DNA from: Metridium senile
Lineage: Eukaryota; Cnidaria; Anthozoa; Actiniaria; Metridiidae
Reading direction: 5' to 3'
DNA: 64,000 nt
Assembly: GCA_949775045.1 (NCBI GenBank)
Contig: OX459097.1
Span: 965,598-1,029,597, forward strand
The position numbers and the translations under genes were made by a program. The notes below the pieces were generated by a model that had not been told where the DNA came from, did no database searches, and saw only the letters and a program-made list of their open reading frames with translations. Positions within the stretch are counted from its first letter, which is position 1, and each line of letters starts with the position of its first letter. Of the stretch, positions 31,481 to 44,691 are shown piece by piece.

Positions 31481-32809
31481 TTGATAGTATGACGGTATGG
31501 CGATAACGATGTTTTCAAATCGTTTTTAACATATAATTTATTTTTAATATACTTATAGTGATACTTAGATATATTTTATGCGCATTTCGATAGCTTTGTT
31601 TTTAGTTTTAATTTGTACTTATATTTTTATATTTAGATTATTTAGATTATTATATTATATATTTATATAGCATAGTATTATAACAGGACCTCTCTAAAAA
31701 ACACCTCGGTGATGTGAGCCTCCTGCTTAAACATTGTTATAAATAAAAATAAATAGATAAATAAATAAATAAAGATAATCTAGTCAGTACATAGTACTGT
31801 TATCAATTAGAGCCCTGCATAACAAAAATGCTAAAAACAATATATACAAAATAGAATAATTATTAAATATTCAAAAATGTTCCTTTAAAAATGTTCCACT
31901 TACAATATAAAATGTTATTCCTATAAAAATTGGTTTTCGTTAAAACATTAAAAAATCATACTCAGGACTGGTTATGGACCCATATGTGCGCGACCTCAAA
32001 TTGTGCTCAAGCTTTACAATATTTTGCTATAAAAGTATATATTATCTGATAGGTGGATAAATGTAGTTTTAGGAAACATTTTCGAATTGTCCATAACTTA
32101 AATTGCGAAAAAGTTATGTAGAGTTTAGTGCGATTTGAGTGTCTTCTGTTTGAAAAATCACAGCCCTTTACAAATTACCGTCACGTCAATAACAAACACG
32201 TCTTTGCACGTAAGAGAAGTTAATCTCCAAAACGGTGCCTGGGATTTTTTATATCTATCTTAGATCAGTTGCTACGAGATCTCAAACATCGACAATCGAT
32301 ATTTTAATGTATTCTCTTACCAATGAAGTGATATCTTTTTAACAAAATAATAAATAGAAAATCGCAGACATCGTCTCACGCTTGAAACATCGTTCTACAA
32401 AATTGCGAAGTTTAGTTGCAATCTGTTAACATTTGAGCGAATGATAGTCGTTTAAAAGAATATTTGAGGCTAAAAAGTAAACCGAGAAAAACGCGTTTAT
32501 AAGTTTCGAGCCAGGGAGCCGCTGAGTGTTTTTACAGACACCTCTTCTGTCAATGAGTTGTCATCTTGCCTGGTCTGTATCATATACCGTAGGCTATTAT
32601 TAGTGTAATAGGATGCTATTACAGTCACTCGTTCTACCGGGCTTTGCTAGTTGATGTCGTTGATGACTTTATGATGCATTTCGCCTATAATATTAGTTGA
32701 CACTCACTGAAATCCTAACATACGATTTTACAAATTCAACTATAGAAACAAACTATGCCTAGAGGAAAGCGTTCGCGTGTGACTGTAACGTGTTGTTAAG
32801 TCGAAGTAC
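31481..32809. other. AT-rich, no gene seen
   Basis: No sustained ORF or recognisable repeat; the last 60 bases are the intron side of the orphan nucleotidase exon. Confidence 0.4.
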
Positions 32810-32932
32810 CTTTTCTAAGGGCATCAGTGACTTCATTTTCGTATGATGTCAAGAAGAGAGTGATATTGAATGCTTTAAGGTATTCAACAGCACTCGTTCC
32901 ACCGGTTAAAGCCTTTCGTGTTATGATGAGAC
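32810..32932 (-). pseudogene. Orphan exon C of the 5'-nucleotidase family
   Basis: 123 nt with intact acceptor (TCTGTAG) and donor (GTACTT). Encodes ITRKALTGGTSAVEYLKAFN and ITLFLTSYENEVTDALRKG, close to exon C of copies 1 and 2. No other nucleotidase exon lies within several kb, and a CAGA-rich run and a satellite start right beside it, so this is an isolated duplicate. Confidence 0.8.
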
Positions 32933-33163
32933 CTACAGACAGACAGACACATATCGAGACAGTCAGATAGACAGAAAGTCAAGGAGACAAACAGACAGCC
33001 AGATATCGAGACAGGCAGACAGGGATGGACAGAATAGAGGGGCAGATAGTCACACCATTGCAAAATGACAGATACACAATCCGGCATGCACAGCAGCCAG
33101 GAAGGAAACCCACTGAACAATCCGATGGTTCTGATATGACGATATTCATGATGAAAATAATGC

Positions 33164-34772
33164 AGGACAATGATATTGTGATAAATAGGACAATGATATT
33201 ATGATAAATAGGACAATGATATTCTGATAAATAGGGCAATGATATTATGATAAATAGGACAATGATATTACGATAAATAGGACAATGATATTATGATAAA
33301 TAGGACTATGATATTATGATAAATAGGACAATGATATTATGATAAATAGGACAATGATATTGTGATAAATAGGGCAATGATATTATGATAAATAGGACAA
33401 TGATATTATGATAAATAGGACAATGATATTATGATAAATAGGACAATGATATTATGATAAATAGGACAATGATATTCTGATAAATAGGACAATGATATTC
33501 TGATAAATAGGACAATGATATTCTGATAAATAGGACAATGATATTCTGATAAATAGGACTATGATATTATGATAAATAGGACAATGATATTATGATAAAT
33601 AGGACAATGATATTGTGATAAATAGGGCAATGATATTATGATAAATAGGACAATGATATTATGATAAATAGGACAATGATATTATGATAAATAGGACAAT
33701 GATATTATGATAAATAGGACAATGATATTCTGATAAATAGGACAATGATATTCTGATAAATAGGACAATGATATTCTGATAAATAGGACAATGATATTAT
33801 GATAAATAGGACAATGATATTATGATAAATAGGACAATGATATTATGATAAATAGGACAATGATATTGTGATAAATAGGACAATGATATTATGATAAATA
33901 GGACAATGATATTGTGATAAATAGGACAATGATATTGTGATAAATAGGACAATGATATTCTGATAAATAGGACAATGATATTCTGATAAATAGGACAATG
34001 ATATTCTGATAAATAGGACAATGATATTCTGATAAATAGGACAATGATATTCTGATAAATAGGACAATGATATTCTGATAAATAGGACAATGATATTCTG
34101 ATAAATAGGACAATGATATTATGATAAATAGGACAATGATATTATGATAAATAGGACAATGATATTATGATAAATAGGACAATGATATTATGATAAATAG
34201 GACAATGATATTATGATAAATAGGACAATGATATTGTGATAAATAGGACAATGATATTCTGATAAATAGGACAATGATATTCTGATAAATAGGACAATGA
34301 TATTATGATAAATAGGACAATGATATTATGATAAATAGGACAATGATATTGTGATAAATAGGACAATGATATTATGATAAATAGGACAATGATATTATGA
34401 TAAATAGGACAATGATATTATGATAAATAGGACAATGATATTATGATAAATAGGACAATGATATTGTGATAAATAGGACAATGATATTGTGATAAATAGG
34501 ACAATGATATTGTGATAAATAGGACAATGATATTGTGATAAATAGGACAATGATATTGTGATAAATAGGACAATGATATTGTGATAAATAGGACAATGAT
34601 ATTATGATAAATAGGACAATGATATTATGATAAATAGGACAATGATATTATGATAAATAGGACAATGATATTATGATAAATAGGACAATGATATTATGAT
34701 AAATAGGACAATGATATTATGATAAATAGGACAATGATATTATGATAAATAGGACAATGATATTATGATAAA
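33164..34772. repeat. 23-bp satellite, about 70 units
   Basis: Unit GGACAATGATATTATGATAAATA with A/C/G variation at one position (ATTATG, ATTCTG, ATTGTG) and very few other changes. Because 23 is not a multiple of 3, one strand gives a periodic 23-residue protein repeat, which is an artefact. It ends abruptly in the retrotransposon fragment at 34773. Confidence 0.95.
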
Positions 34773-34783
34773 TGATCTCTACC

Positions 34784-35929
34784 TAAACAGAAGCCTGTAT
34801 TGGACGTCTGCAAACACCTAAGACCCATTTCACTGACTCCTATTCTATCAAAAGTTGCAGAAGAAGTAGTGATTGATGGTTTTATTAAACCGGTCATCCG
34901 GCTTGGGAATTATCGACCCACGCCAGTACGGCGCCGGACCTAAATCATCAACTTTATATGCTTTAATTAGTATTTTACGTTACACCATCTAACCCAATCT
35001 ACTGATGGCAATGGTTCCTTGGCTAGAATCATGTTAATGGACTTTCGAAAAGCGTTCGACTTAATCGATCATCATTTGTTGGAAAGCTTCAGTCACTTGA
35101 ACTTCCAGAATGGGTAGTGAAATGGACCACCGACTTCTTAACAAATCGTCAGCAGAGAGTCAAGCTGCAAGGTGGTGCTCTCTCAAACTGGTCCCCAGTC
35201 CCTGCAGGTGTACCTCAGGGTACTAAATTGGGACCATGGCTTTACATCCTGATGATTAACAACCTAGATGCTGACGCTCGTTTGTGGAAATACGTGGACG
35301 ATATTACCGCCTGTGAAACCATATCTAAGGGATCTGTAAGCAACATGCAAACAGTCATGAATGAAATCCACGACCAATCTAACCAACTTAGGTTTACACT
35401 AAACGAAGACAAGTGCAAAGAGATGAAGATACAATTCACGAAGACTGAAACCAATTGCTACCCTCTGTCTATTAACAACAAAGAACTTGAACTCGTCAGA
35501 CAAGTGAAAGTCTTAGGAATAATTATCTGGAACGATCTTAAATGGAACTGCCATGTTGAATATATCGTAAAGAAAGCATCCAAACGTATGTACTTTTTAA
35601 GGCAACTCAAACGTGCTAAGGTGCCTATTTCTGACATGGTCAACTTCTACTGCTCGTGTATACGTAGTGTTATCGAATACGCATCACCGGTTTTTCACTA
35701 TGCTCTACCCAAGTACCTCAGCGACGACGTTGAGCGGATACAGAAACGCGCCCTCACTATCATCTGTGATCATGATCTATCTTACAGCGAAAAACTGTCT
35801 ACCTCCTGTTTACAGTCTCTAGACAGTCGCCGACAGGCATCGTGTGTGAAACTCTTTGAGAACATTGTTAACGATCCAAACCATAAACTTTACTGCCTAC
35901 TCCCAGCTTTCAATGTTAACTGTAATTAG
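34784..35929 (+). pseudogene. Non-LTR reverse transcriptase fragment (5'-truncated)
   Basis: Broken frames from 34784 read LRPISLTPILSKVAEE and MDFRKAFDLIDHH. The main frame (35117-35929) gives GVPQGTKLGPWLYILMINNL, WKYVDDITAC (catalytic YVDD) and the thumb-like LGIIIWNDLKWNCHVEYI and CIRSVIEYASPVFHYALP. It resembles jockey/L2-type LINE polymerases. The 5' end is replaced by the 23-bp satellite. There is no endonuclease. Confidence 0.8.
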
Positions 35930-36303
35930 TATGAATACAAAGGTGATTATACAAAATCGCGCGCTCTGATTGGTTTGCTATCTCGGATTATCAGCCGATA
36001 ATCACCTTTTCGGACAAAATGGCTGCCAGTAGTTGTTTTGTCACTGTTAGCGAAGATGAAATTGAAAACTTTAAAGAAAATGCTGTCCCAAAATCGACAA
36101 AAGAAGCTACTAAGTTTGGAGTCACGCTATTAAAGGTATCATAGTAAATTTTCACGTTGTTTTTATTTTGTCATTTTGCGAGACAAAGTTTACAATTTTT
36201 ACGCGTAACGTTCGCGCTTTTAAAAAATAAAATATTTTCACTTACAATGATGTTTCCTTCTTTCTTTTTTGAAATAATCACCTTTGTATTTATACTAAAA
36301 CGA
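35925..36303. mobile_element. 379-bp TIR element carrying a short exon
   Basis: Left TTAGTATGAATACAAAGGTGATTAT and right ATAATCACCTTTGTATTTATACTAA are inverted complements with one or two mismatches. An internal second pair around GATAATCACCT also exists. The unit holds the small exon below. Confidence 0.55.
36019..36135 (+). pseudogene. Short first-exon-like ORF, possibly Crypton/DUF3504-type N-terminus
   Basis: ATGGCTGCC start in a good context, 39 codons (MAASSCFVTVSEDEIENF and KSTKEATKFGVTLLK) ending at the donor GTATCA in phase 0. The acidic 'S-E-D-E-I' helix followed by 'T-K-x-A-T-K' is how Crypton-derived DUF3504 proteins tend to start. No downstream exon is seen, so it may be captured inside the repeat. 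Confidence 0.35.
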
Positions 36304-36413
36304 TTATTCACCTCAGGCGAAGTGATTATCGGTGAATATTTACCTCGCAGCTCGAAGACTCACCGCTCGGTAAATATTCACCGATAATCACTTCGCCTTC
36401 GGCGAATAATTGT
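36299..36413. repeat. 115-bp hairpin
   Basis: GGCGAAGTGATTATCGGTGA and its complement plus GTAAATATT/AATATTTAC arms around a short loop, directly after the TIR element. Confidence 0.7.
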
Positions 36414-36583
36414 TAAATATTTTTTAAGAAACAAACGTCCTTTCATAGAGCCTAGATACAAAACCGATCGTTTTAGAAAGTCATTTATCCAAGCAATCAA
36501 TCCGTAATTTGTAATAAATAAATATTAGATTAGATTATCAATTTCATACTATTGTCATACCAATGTAATTCAGTTTTAACTGC

Positions 36584-37183
<600 letters not shown>

Positions 37184-37198
37184 AATAATAATAATAAT

Positions 37199-37289
<91 letters not shown>
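37184..37289. repeat. (AAT)n/(CAA)n compound microsatellite
   Basis: AAT repeats, then about 48 bases of CAA, then AAT; it forms the tail of the LINE that ends at 37290. Confidence 0.95.
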
Positions 37290-37640
37290 GTAAAGCACTT
37301 TATTTCAATATAGGGTAACTAGAATTACACAAGTAATTTTCATCTAGGCCCTACATATATACATACATACATAAAATTTAAATAAGAAATATAAACAAGT
37401 AAATTAAAGTGATAAAAATATAAAACTATCTAAATGCAGTTTTAAAATTTCTAAATTTAAAAAAAAAACGACCTAAAGTAATTCATGTTTCAAGCTTTTC
37501 TAAATGTAATTTGAAAATTCCTAATTTGAAAAAAGTACAACCTAAGATAAGTTCATGTTTTCAAGCTTTTTGAAAGACATGTTTGAATAATTAGATTTGA
37601 ATGACGAGAGTGATGTAGATGATTTTACAGTATCAGGTAG

Positions 37641-38291
37641 TTAGTTCCATTCACTGGAGGCTAGGTAACTGAAAGTTCGCAATCCAGATTTTGAGTTCGT
37701 AAGTGGAAGCTTCAAGTTATTAGTTGAACCACGAGTATTGATATTATGAACTTTGTTAAAAGGTATTAGAAGTTCTGTAATATAGGATGGCGCTAGTCCG
37801 TTTAATGCTTTGTAGACGGTTGTGACTCTTAGATATTGTATACGGTATTCGATTGGTAGCCAGCGAAGTTTTAAAAATAGAGGTAGGGACGGGGCTTTGC
37901 ATTTTTCATCTAAGATAAGTCGTGCTGCTCTTTTCTGCAGGCGATGGATTCTTTCGAGGTTATTCTTAGATGTATTGCCCCATACTATACAGCAATAATC
38001 GATTACTGATAGTATGAGGCAATAATAAAATGAAAGCCGAGCGTCTAGTGATAGATGGTGTCTGATTCGTCTAAGAATACCAAGCCTTTGTGATATCTTC
38101 TTACTGATGCTATCAATGTGAGCAGACCAGCTTATTGTGTTGTCTATTTGAACTCCCAGTAGTCGGTCCGAAGTAACTGTGTCTATGGTCGAGCCATTGA
38201 CCGTGATGTTAATGTGGCTGTCAGTCATCTTTGAGATCTTTCGTGATGATCCAATAACCATTGATTTAGTTTTCTTTTTGTTTAGCAACAT
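37641..38291 (-). pseudogene. LINE reverse transcriptase C-terminal domain
   Basis: Contains KTKSMVIGSSRK, LLGVQIDNTISWSAHIDSI, LILSVIDYCCIVWG, RIHRLQKRAARLIL and KLRWLPIEYRIQYL, the usual thumb and C-terminal order. It is separated from the palm piece by a frameshift around 38300. Confidence 0.85.
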
Positions 38292-38314
38292 TTTGTTTTC
38301 TGTGTTCCAATTGA

Positions 38315-39636
38315 CTATAGGTTGTATTTCTGCATTAGTTGTCCTTGAACATCATGGAGTGTTGCACCAGATGTGTATTGTGCTGCATCGTCCGCGAACA
38401 TGTCAATGTGCGTTCCCTTAAGGTGTAGAGGCAAGTCATTCATATGGATGATAAATAGAAGAGGACCAAGTATTGAACCCTGAGGTATGCCAGCTAGTAT
38501 AGGTGTTTTCGAGGAACACTCTCCTTCGATTATAACTTGAAGGTGTCTGTTATCAAGGTAAGATTGGAACCACGATAGTGCGTTTTTGTTTAAACCATAC
38601 AAGTGCAGTTTCTTTAAGAGGATGGTATGGTCAACAAGGTCGAAGGCTTTTCGTAGATCGACCATTGTCAGACACAGATCTCGCCAGTGTCTACACTGCC
38701 AAGTAGAAAATCAGTTAACTTAATCAGTAGTGACTGACAAGAGTGGAATCGCCGAAATCCTGACTGATGGTTGGTCAGTAAATCATTGATCGTGAAGTAG
38801 TTGTATAGTTCATTATATACATGTCGTTCCAGTACTTTAGATAACAAAGGAAGAACAGAAATAGGTCGATAACAGTTTCTGTCAGTGCGATCGCCTCCTT
38901 TGAAAACTGGTGTAACTTTAGCGCACCTCCATCGATTCGGAACTGAAGAGGCTGAAATCGACATGTTAATGGTTCTGGCAACATGTGGTGCGATGACAGG
39001 GGCAGCACATCTTAGCAGTTTGGCATTAAAGTTATCAATACTAGTAGCCGTGTCCAACTTGAGTTTAAGTAGCTGTTTTTCAACAAAGTCAGCAGTAGTC
39101 AATGGGATGTTGAATTGACCATTTATTGAGTGATTTGATTTAATGAATTCTTCAAGCTTCGAAAAGCAAGAGTCAGTTTCTGGTTCTTTGATTTTGAATT
39201 CAGCTGTCAGGTTTGCAAAATAGTTCGAAAACGATTCCGCAATCTCTCGAGGATGTTTAACCTCAACACCATTCACGTTTAAGATGTCATTGATCGATTT
39301 CCACATCTTGTCCTGTTTTCCTTTATTTTCCTCGAAGGACTTTGTGTAGTGATCTCGCTTACTTCTATTTATCATCCATACAACTTCATTACGTGCTTTA
39401 CGGTACTGACGCCATTCCTTACTATTACGATTTGATTTACCAGAGGTGTTAATTTCAATCTTTAAAAGACGATCACGCTCCTTCATAGCTGTTATTATTT
39501 CAGGCTTCATCCACTGAGGCTGGCGTTTTTGCTTTACTCGTCGTTCCTTCAAAGGTGCATGCTCATTGATAACATCATTAAAAAGACATTCAAAGGTATG
39601 AAGGGCAACGTCCGGGTCAGTGTCAATAGAAGTCAT
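38315..39636 (-). pseudogene. LINE reverse transcriptase, fingers and palm (two pieces)
   Basis: 38668-39636 holds the linker and fingers (VTPVFKGGDRTDRNCYRPIS, LPLLSKVLER, HQSGFRRFHSCQSLL) and ends in TGEICV and stop. One base later the other frame (38315-38665) continues with MVDLRKAFDLVDH (motif A), GIPQGSILGPLLF and the catalytic FADD in MFADDAAQY. FADD is the common variant in L2/CR1 enzymes. Confidence 0.85.
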
Positions 39637-39654
39637 TTCATTTCAAGGGACTTT

Positions 39655-40350
39655 TTAAAGGACCTTGACAAAAGCAGCACTGTTAAAGTTTTTGTAACTG
39701 CGATAGCGTATCGTTACATGTGCCTTTTCTTTGAATAGTCCACCATTGCATTTACGAATAAAGCACACAGGGAAGTGATCAGATAGACTTATCTGGGGAA
39801 CAGCAACATGTACTATGTTGTCAATAGTAGAGCACCATATATGGTCAATGCATGTATTACTAGAAGGTCTTGTAGTTGTGTTTATCAGTTGAGTCATTGA
39901 CATGCTTTGCAATCCTCGGATGAAATGATGATTTAAAACAGATGGATCATGAAGATTAATGTTAATGTCACCAATAACATAGAGTTCTTTACCTTCGTGA
40001 TATCCTTGAGAAATGTTATCTTCAAGTTTTAAATCAGTTGCAACAGTTGTATTAGGTGGTCGATACATGCCAGCTACAAGAATAGGTCTCATTTTGGGAT
40101 GGTTAATTTCAATCCATAATACTTCTAGCTCATCCATTTCCATGTCTATTCTTCGGGTCACTGGTACCTCTGTACGTATATAGGCGACAATGCCTCCACC
40201 ACGTTTACCTGAACGATCTTTGCGGTATAAATTATACCCAGGTATTTCGAGTTCGTTATCTGAATAGGTGTTGTCCAAAAACGTTTCAATTAGGAAGAGA
40301 ACATCAGGGGTGCCAGATGTCTTCGTAAGAGTAGTTCGTACAATGTCCAC
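39655..40350 (-). pseudogene. LINE apurinic-type endonuclease domain
   Basis: Contains FLIETFLDNTYSDNELEIPGY, GGGIVAYIRTEVP, VAGMYRPPNT, the GDININ strand (catalytic Asp-Asn) and CIDHIWCS with LSDHFPV (catalytic Asp-His), in the order of the exonuclease/endonuclease/phosphatase fold. It is fused by frameshift to the reverse transcriptase part downstream. Confidence 0.85.
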
Positions 40351-40543
40351 TTTGTTAGTATAGTGTTGAACATTATGTGCGGCAATTTTCAGTCCTTTCT
40401 GGTTTAGCTCGAATCCAGCTAAATAATCTGTGTTGACTTATTGAAAGGGTTTTTGATGTCCATTTTTTGAAGAGTTTGCCGTTGAAGTAGAATTTTTTTC
40501 CATGTTTTTTCCATGCAATATTGGTGTTTATTAAACTATTATT

Positions 40544-40744
<201 letters not shown>

Positions 40745-40939
40745 CATAGGATCGCGGGCGCGTACGTCCGTACAACGTCCGTGTCCATGGCGATACTGAT
40801 TGGCTGTTACATTTCGGCGGGAAAGTGATGCGCGCGCGCGTCGAATAGCAGAGCCCGCATCGAAAGCAGGTTGTTCTTTTATCGACAAAAAAAGTCAAAC
40901 AAACAACAACAAAATACAATACTTAAAATATCAACTGAG

Positions 40940-41215
40940 AAATATGAACATCGAAGAATCAAATTAAGATAGTTTTGGCCGAAGAAGAAAATAAACTTGG
41001 GCCGGATACAAAAATGAAGAAATTGAACAGTAGAACTGAAAGGCCAAGAAAACGTGTCTGTAGATAAAACTTCTTTGAAGAATAAAGACTACCAAAGAAG
41101 AAAATAAACTTGAAGGAAACAAAAATGAAGAAATTTATCTCAAGAAAAGGAAAAGATTGAAAGGCCAAGAACACTTGTCTGTAGATAAAACTTCGTAGAA
41201 GAATAAAGACTACAG
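40940..41215. repeat. Two direct copies of a roughly 125-bp unit
   Basis: AAGAAGAAAATAAACTT...GAAAGGCCAAGAA...GTCTGTAGATAAAACTTC...GAATAAAGACTAC occurs twice. Confidence 0.75.
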
Positions 41216-42780
41216 CAACGTAAAAGAATTGAAAAAGAAGCGACTTTATTCGTTATGAAAACTATCTTCAAAATGCTTCCTTCAGTATAGATTTTTTATG
41301 GATTTTCAAGCTTGGCAGTTTAACTATGACCATGTTTAATTTATCAAAACTGATTCAAGTATATTCATGTATTCGTCAAAATATTATCGATGTCATTGAG
41401 AAGAAGAAAACCTTTGGAAAATAATCACCGATAAAGTAAGTTTAACGGATTATTTATTTCAAGTTTTTTGAGAAAAAACTGTTTGATATCTAACGAGCGT
41501 GAAAAAACACGGCCTAAAAACTTGAAATAATTATTAAGCTTCAAAAAGGAAGAATCTGTTCTCTGATTTATTATAGAAAGAAAAAAGAAAACGTTTATCT
41601 CCATTTGATTTACTTTTTGAGATACAAACCGTACATAACACGATGTTTACAAGTGTGTAAATTGTACTTTTTGTGGTATTTGGTCGATTCAAAAAGGGAT
41701 TTATTTATGTGCTTTTCACAAACTCCTCAACGGAAAACATTAAAGATGAATTAGAATACAAACATAATTCAAAACTGGTTGAATAACATCTGTTTCTTTA
41801 GCAATATTGACTATTTTATGTTTACTAAACGAACATTTTTATTATAGTTTCTATTTCAAAGTTGTTAAAGTTTTTTTACAGAACAAAATGATGTTTTACA
41901 CAAACTTTTTCATAATAAAATACCTTGTTTTAACATCCTTGTCTTCAAATCGTTCCTGTGTTGGTAGAACTGATACTTGAGGTCTTTAATTCCACTTCAT
42001 TCAAGATCGTTTTTGTTTTGTTTGAATTTTGAAGATTTGCCATGACTACTTTTTTTAATTGTAAATTTAATTCGATGAAAAGGGTTTTTTTTATAAAGAA
42101 ATGTTATAGAATTCCCTTTTTTCCTTTAAATACATAGTTACCACCCTATTAAGTACTTGTTCAAGTAACGTTTTTGTCAATTTGAAGCTCAAAATCTTGA
42201 TTTTTCTCAGCGTTTTGTCTATGGGACTTTATCATGCACGCTGCATGTGTCGTGCGTGACACAATTCACGCTGTCACGAATTTTTGTACGATTTGATCTC
42301 AAAAAGTAAAATCTAAAAATTCATATCTTTTTCAAAAACGTGTGGATACCCCTAATTTTGTTTCTCTAGAAACGTTATAGTGATATCGAAGTTTTTTTCT
42401 AGGTTCATATTTTAAAAATAAAAATGGGTTGGGTTGGATTTTTTAGTTAATAATTCATTATGCACACAAAATACCTTTTTCATAATTTGAGCATAAAATT
42501 ATTGAAAAATATAGTAAATATAGATAAATAAGATTTTTGAATTTTTATCGAAAATATATATATCGCAGATTATTATTTGCTCATAAAGTAAATAAAATTA
42601 AAAGTCCGTTCCACCTATATCTATGATTTTGAAGTTGTCTTTTGCGGTTACATAGCTAAAATAATTACAGTTTAGATTAGGCATGGCCCATGCACAAAAA
42701 CTATTTACATGCACATATTGATGTTGTAAGAACAATTTAAACTGGAGCTCCGCTATTAGGTATTACCTAATTTGTATATT
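41216..42780. other. AT-rich, no gene seen
   Basis: No ORF of interest and no recognised element over about 1.5 kb. Confidence 0.45.
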
Positions 42781-42790
42781 ATTATTATAG

Positions 42791-42873
42791 CATTGTTGTG
42801 AGACATCAAGGGCAAATATTTCTTTCTCGTTTGGATCTCTTTCTTTTAACATAGCGTTGACGTTTTCAAGGGC
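42791..42873 (-). pseudogene. Orphan, damaged exon B of the 5'-nucleotidase family
   Basis: After an AAG acceptor the minus strand reads ALENVNAMLKERDPNEKEIF, nearly identical to exon B of copy 1. A deletion at the IFTIALMSH equivalent then shifts the frame, and homology stops at about 42791. A 77-bp palindromic element sits 30 bases upstream. Confidence 0.8.
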
Positions 42874-42903
42874 CTTGAATAAATACACATGTCACGTGTC
42901 AAT

Positions 42904-42980
42904 TAGCCTGCGTGCAGCCCGTTTGTTTACCCGTAATAACGGTCTTATTACGGGTAAACAAACGGGCTGCACGCAGGCTA
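42904..42980. mobile_element. 77-bp palindromic TAGCCTGCG mini-element
   Basis: TAGCCTGCGTGCAGCCCG...TAATAA is followed after 5 bases by its exact-looking inverted complement. It is flanked by GTGTCAAT (42896-42903 and 42981-42988). It is essentially two termini of the family at 6869 joined with nothing between. Confidence 0.85.
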
Positions 42981-43283
42981 GTGTCAATTTAAGAAATATT
43001 TTTAATAACCCCGGGGAATTTCGAGTGGAAGTTCAATGGTAAGTACTTATTCGGTTTCAGTGACCGGTTTGTATTAGTGTGAACTATTAAGAAGTGTATT
43101 AAACCAAGAAGAACCAAGAACCAAATCGAAAATTATTGAAATATTTGCTCGTCTGAAAAGGTAGTTCCTATATTCCCTGGTATTCCGGTTCATCGCCAAC
43201 TATTCCGGCCATTAAGCCCGCGCACCGTCAGCGGTCATTATTTTGTCTACAATATGGTCATTGTTTATCGTTTGATTGATTGT

Positions 43284-44332
43284 GACGGACAAATCGTCTT
43301 ATGACCGACAAATCGTCTTATGACGGACAAATCATCTTATGACGGACAAATCATCTTATGACGGACAAATCATCTTATGACGGACAAATCATCTTATGAC
43401 GGACAAATCATGTTATGACGGACAAATCATCTTATGACGGACAATCATCTTATGACGGACAAATCATCTTATGATGGACAAATCATCTTATGACGGACAA
43501 ATCATCTTATGACGGACAAATCATCTTATGACGGACAATCATCTTATGACGGACAAATCATCTTATGACGGACAAATCATCTTGTGACGGACAAATCATC
43601 TTGTGACGGACAAATCATCTTGTGACGGACAAATCATCTTATGACGGACAAATCATCTTATGACGGACAAATCATCTTATGACGGACAAATCATGTTATG
43701 ACGGACAAATCATGTTATGACGGACAAATCATCTTATGACGGACAAATCATCTTATGACGGACAAATCATCTTATGACGGACAAATCCTCTTATGACGGA
43801 CAAATCATCTTATGACGGACAAATCATGTTATGACGGACAAATCATGTTATAATTATGACGGACAAATCATGTTACGACGGACAAATCCTGTTATGACGG
43901 ACAAATCATGTTATGACGGACAAATCATGTTATGACGGACCAATTATGTTATGACGGACAAATCATGTTATGACGGACAAATTATGTTATGAGGGACAAA
44001 TCATCTTATGACGGACAAATCGTCTTATGACAGACAAATCATCTTATGACGGACAAATGATCTTATGACAGACAAATCATGTTATGACGGACAAATCATC
44101 TTATGGCGGACAAATCATCTTATGACGGACAAATCATCTTGTGACGGACAAATCATGTTATGACGGACAAATCATGTTATGACGGACAAATCATGTTATG
44201 ACGGACAAATCATCTTGTGACGGACAAATCATCTTATGATAGACAAATCCTCTTATGACGGACAAATCATCTTATGACGGACAAATTATCTTATGACGGA
44301 CAAATCATCTTATGACGGACAAGTCGTGTCGA
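43284..44332. repeat. 19-bp satellite, about 55 units
   Basis: Unit GACGGACAAATCATCTTAT with substitutions (CTT/GTT, ATG/GTG) and two 1-bp deletions. It occupies the position of the two-unit seed in the 3' flank of copy 1. Confidence 0.95.
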
Positions 44333-44691
44333 GGGCGTGTCGAGACGATGTGTCCGTCCTTGTGTGAAAAGGGCATTCAATATGTCATTATTTTAACAAA
44401 TCATTTTTCAAAGCTTCCTCTTAAACCATATCCTCTTCATTTGCATTCGCCGGTTTGATAATTTTAAATTTGAATCCCATTTATTTATGTGTAACATTAT
44501 TCGCGTCATTTATTAAGTTTTACTTGAAAATGGATACAATATTGGATCGTAATAATAATTTTAATACTTCTAATGCGCAAAAATACATGGCCTCTAAGAC
44601 ATGCAGAGAATGTTGGTGATTTGTTATTTGGTGAGGCATTTTAGTTAACAAACTGCATCATGACGTCATCAGAGCCGTCACTGATTTATAA

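Larger units (their letters stand above)
37290..40540 (-). mobile_element. Near full-length L2/CR1-like LINE, frameshifted
   Basis: Read on the minus strand: a short N-terminal trace near 40373-40430, an endonuclease region, reverse transcriptase and C-terminal domain, then a 3' UTR ending AAGTGCTTTACT followed by (ATT)n. The reading is broken at about 39640, 38667 and 38300, so the protein is not made as one chain. (ATT)n also flanks the 5' side, perhaps the tail of an older element. Confidence 0.8.

Noticed and set aside
33797..34113. Periodic ORFs repeating YLSEYHCPIYQNIIVLFIRIS
   Set aside because: They are translations of the 23-bp satellite; the 23-residue period follows from the repeat length, with no start signal or gene context.
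43284..44332. Possible CRISPR-like array
   Set aside because: The 19-bp units are contiguous with no unique spacers, so it is a satellite.
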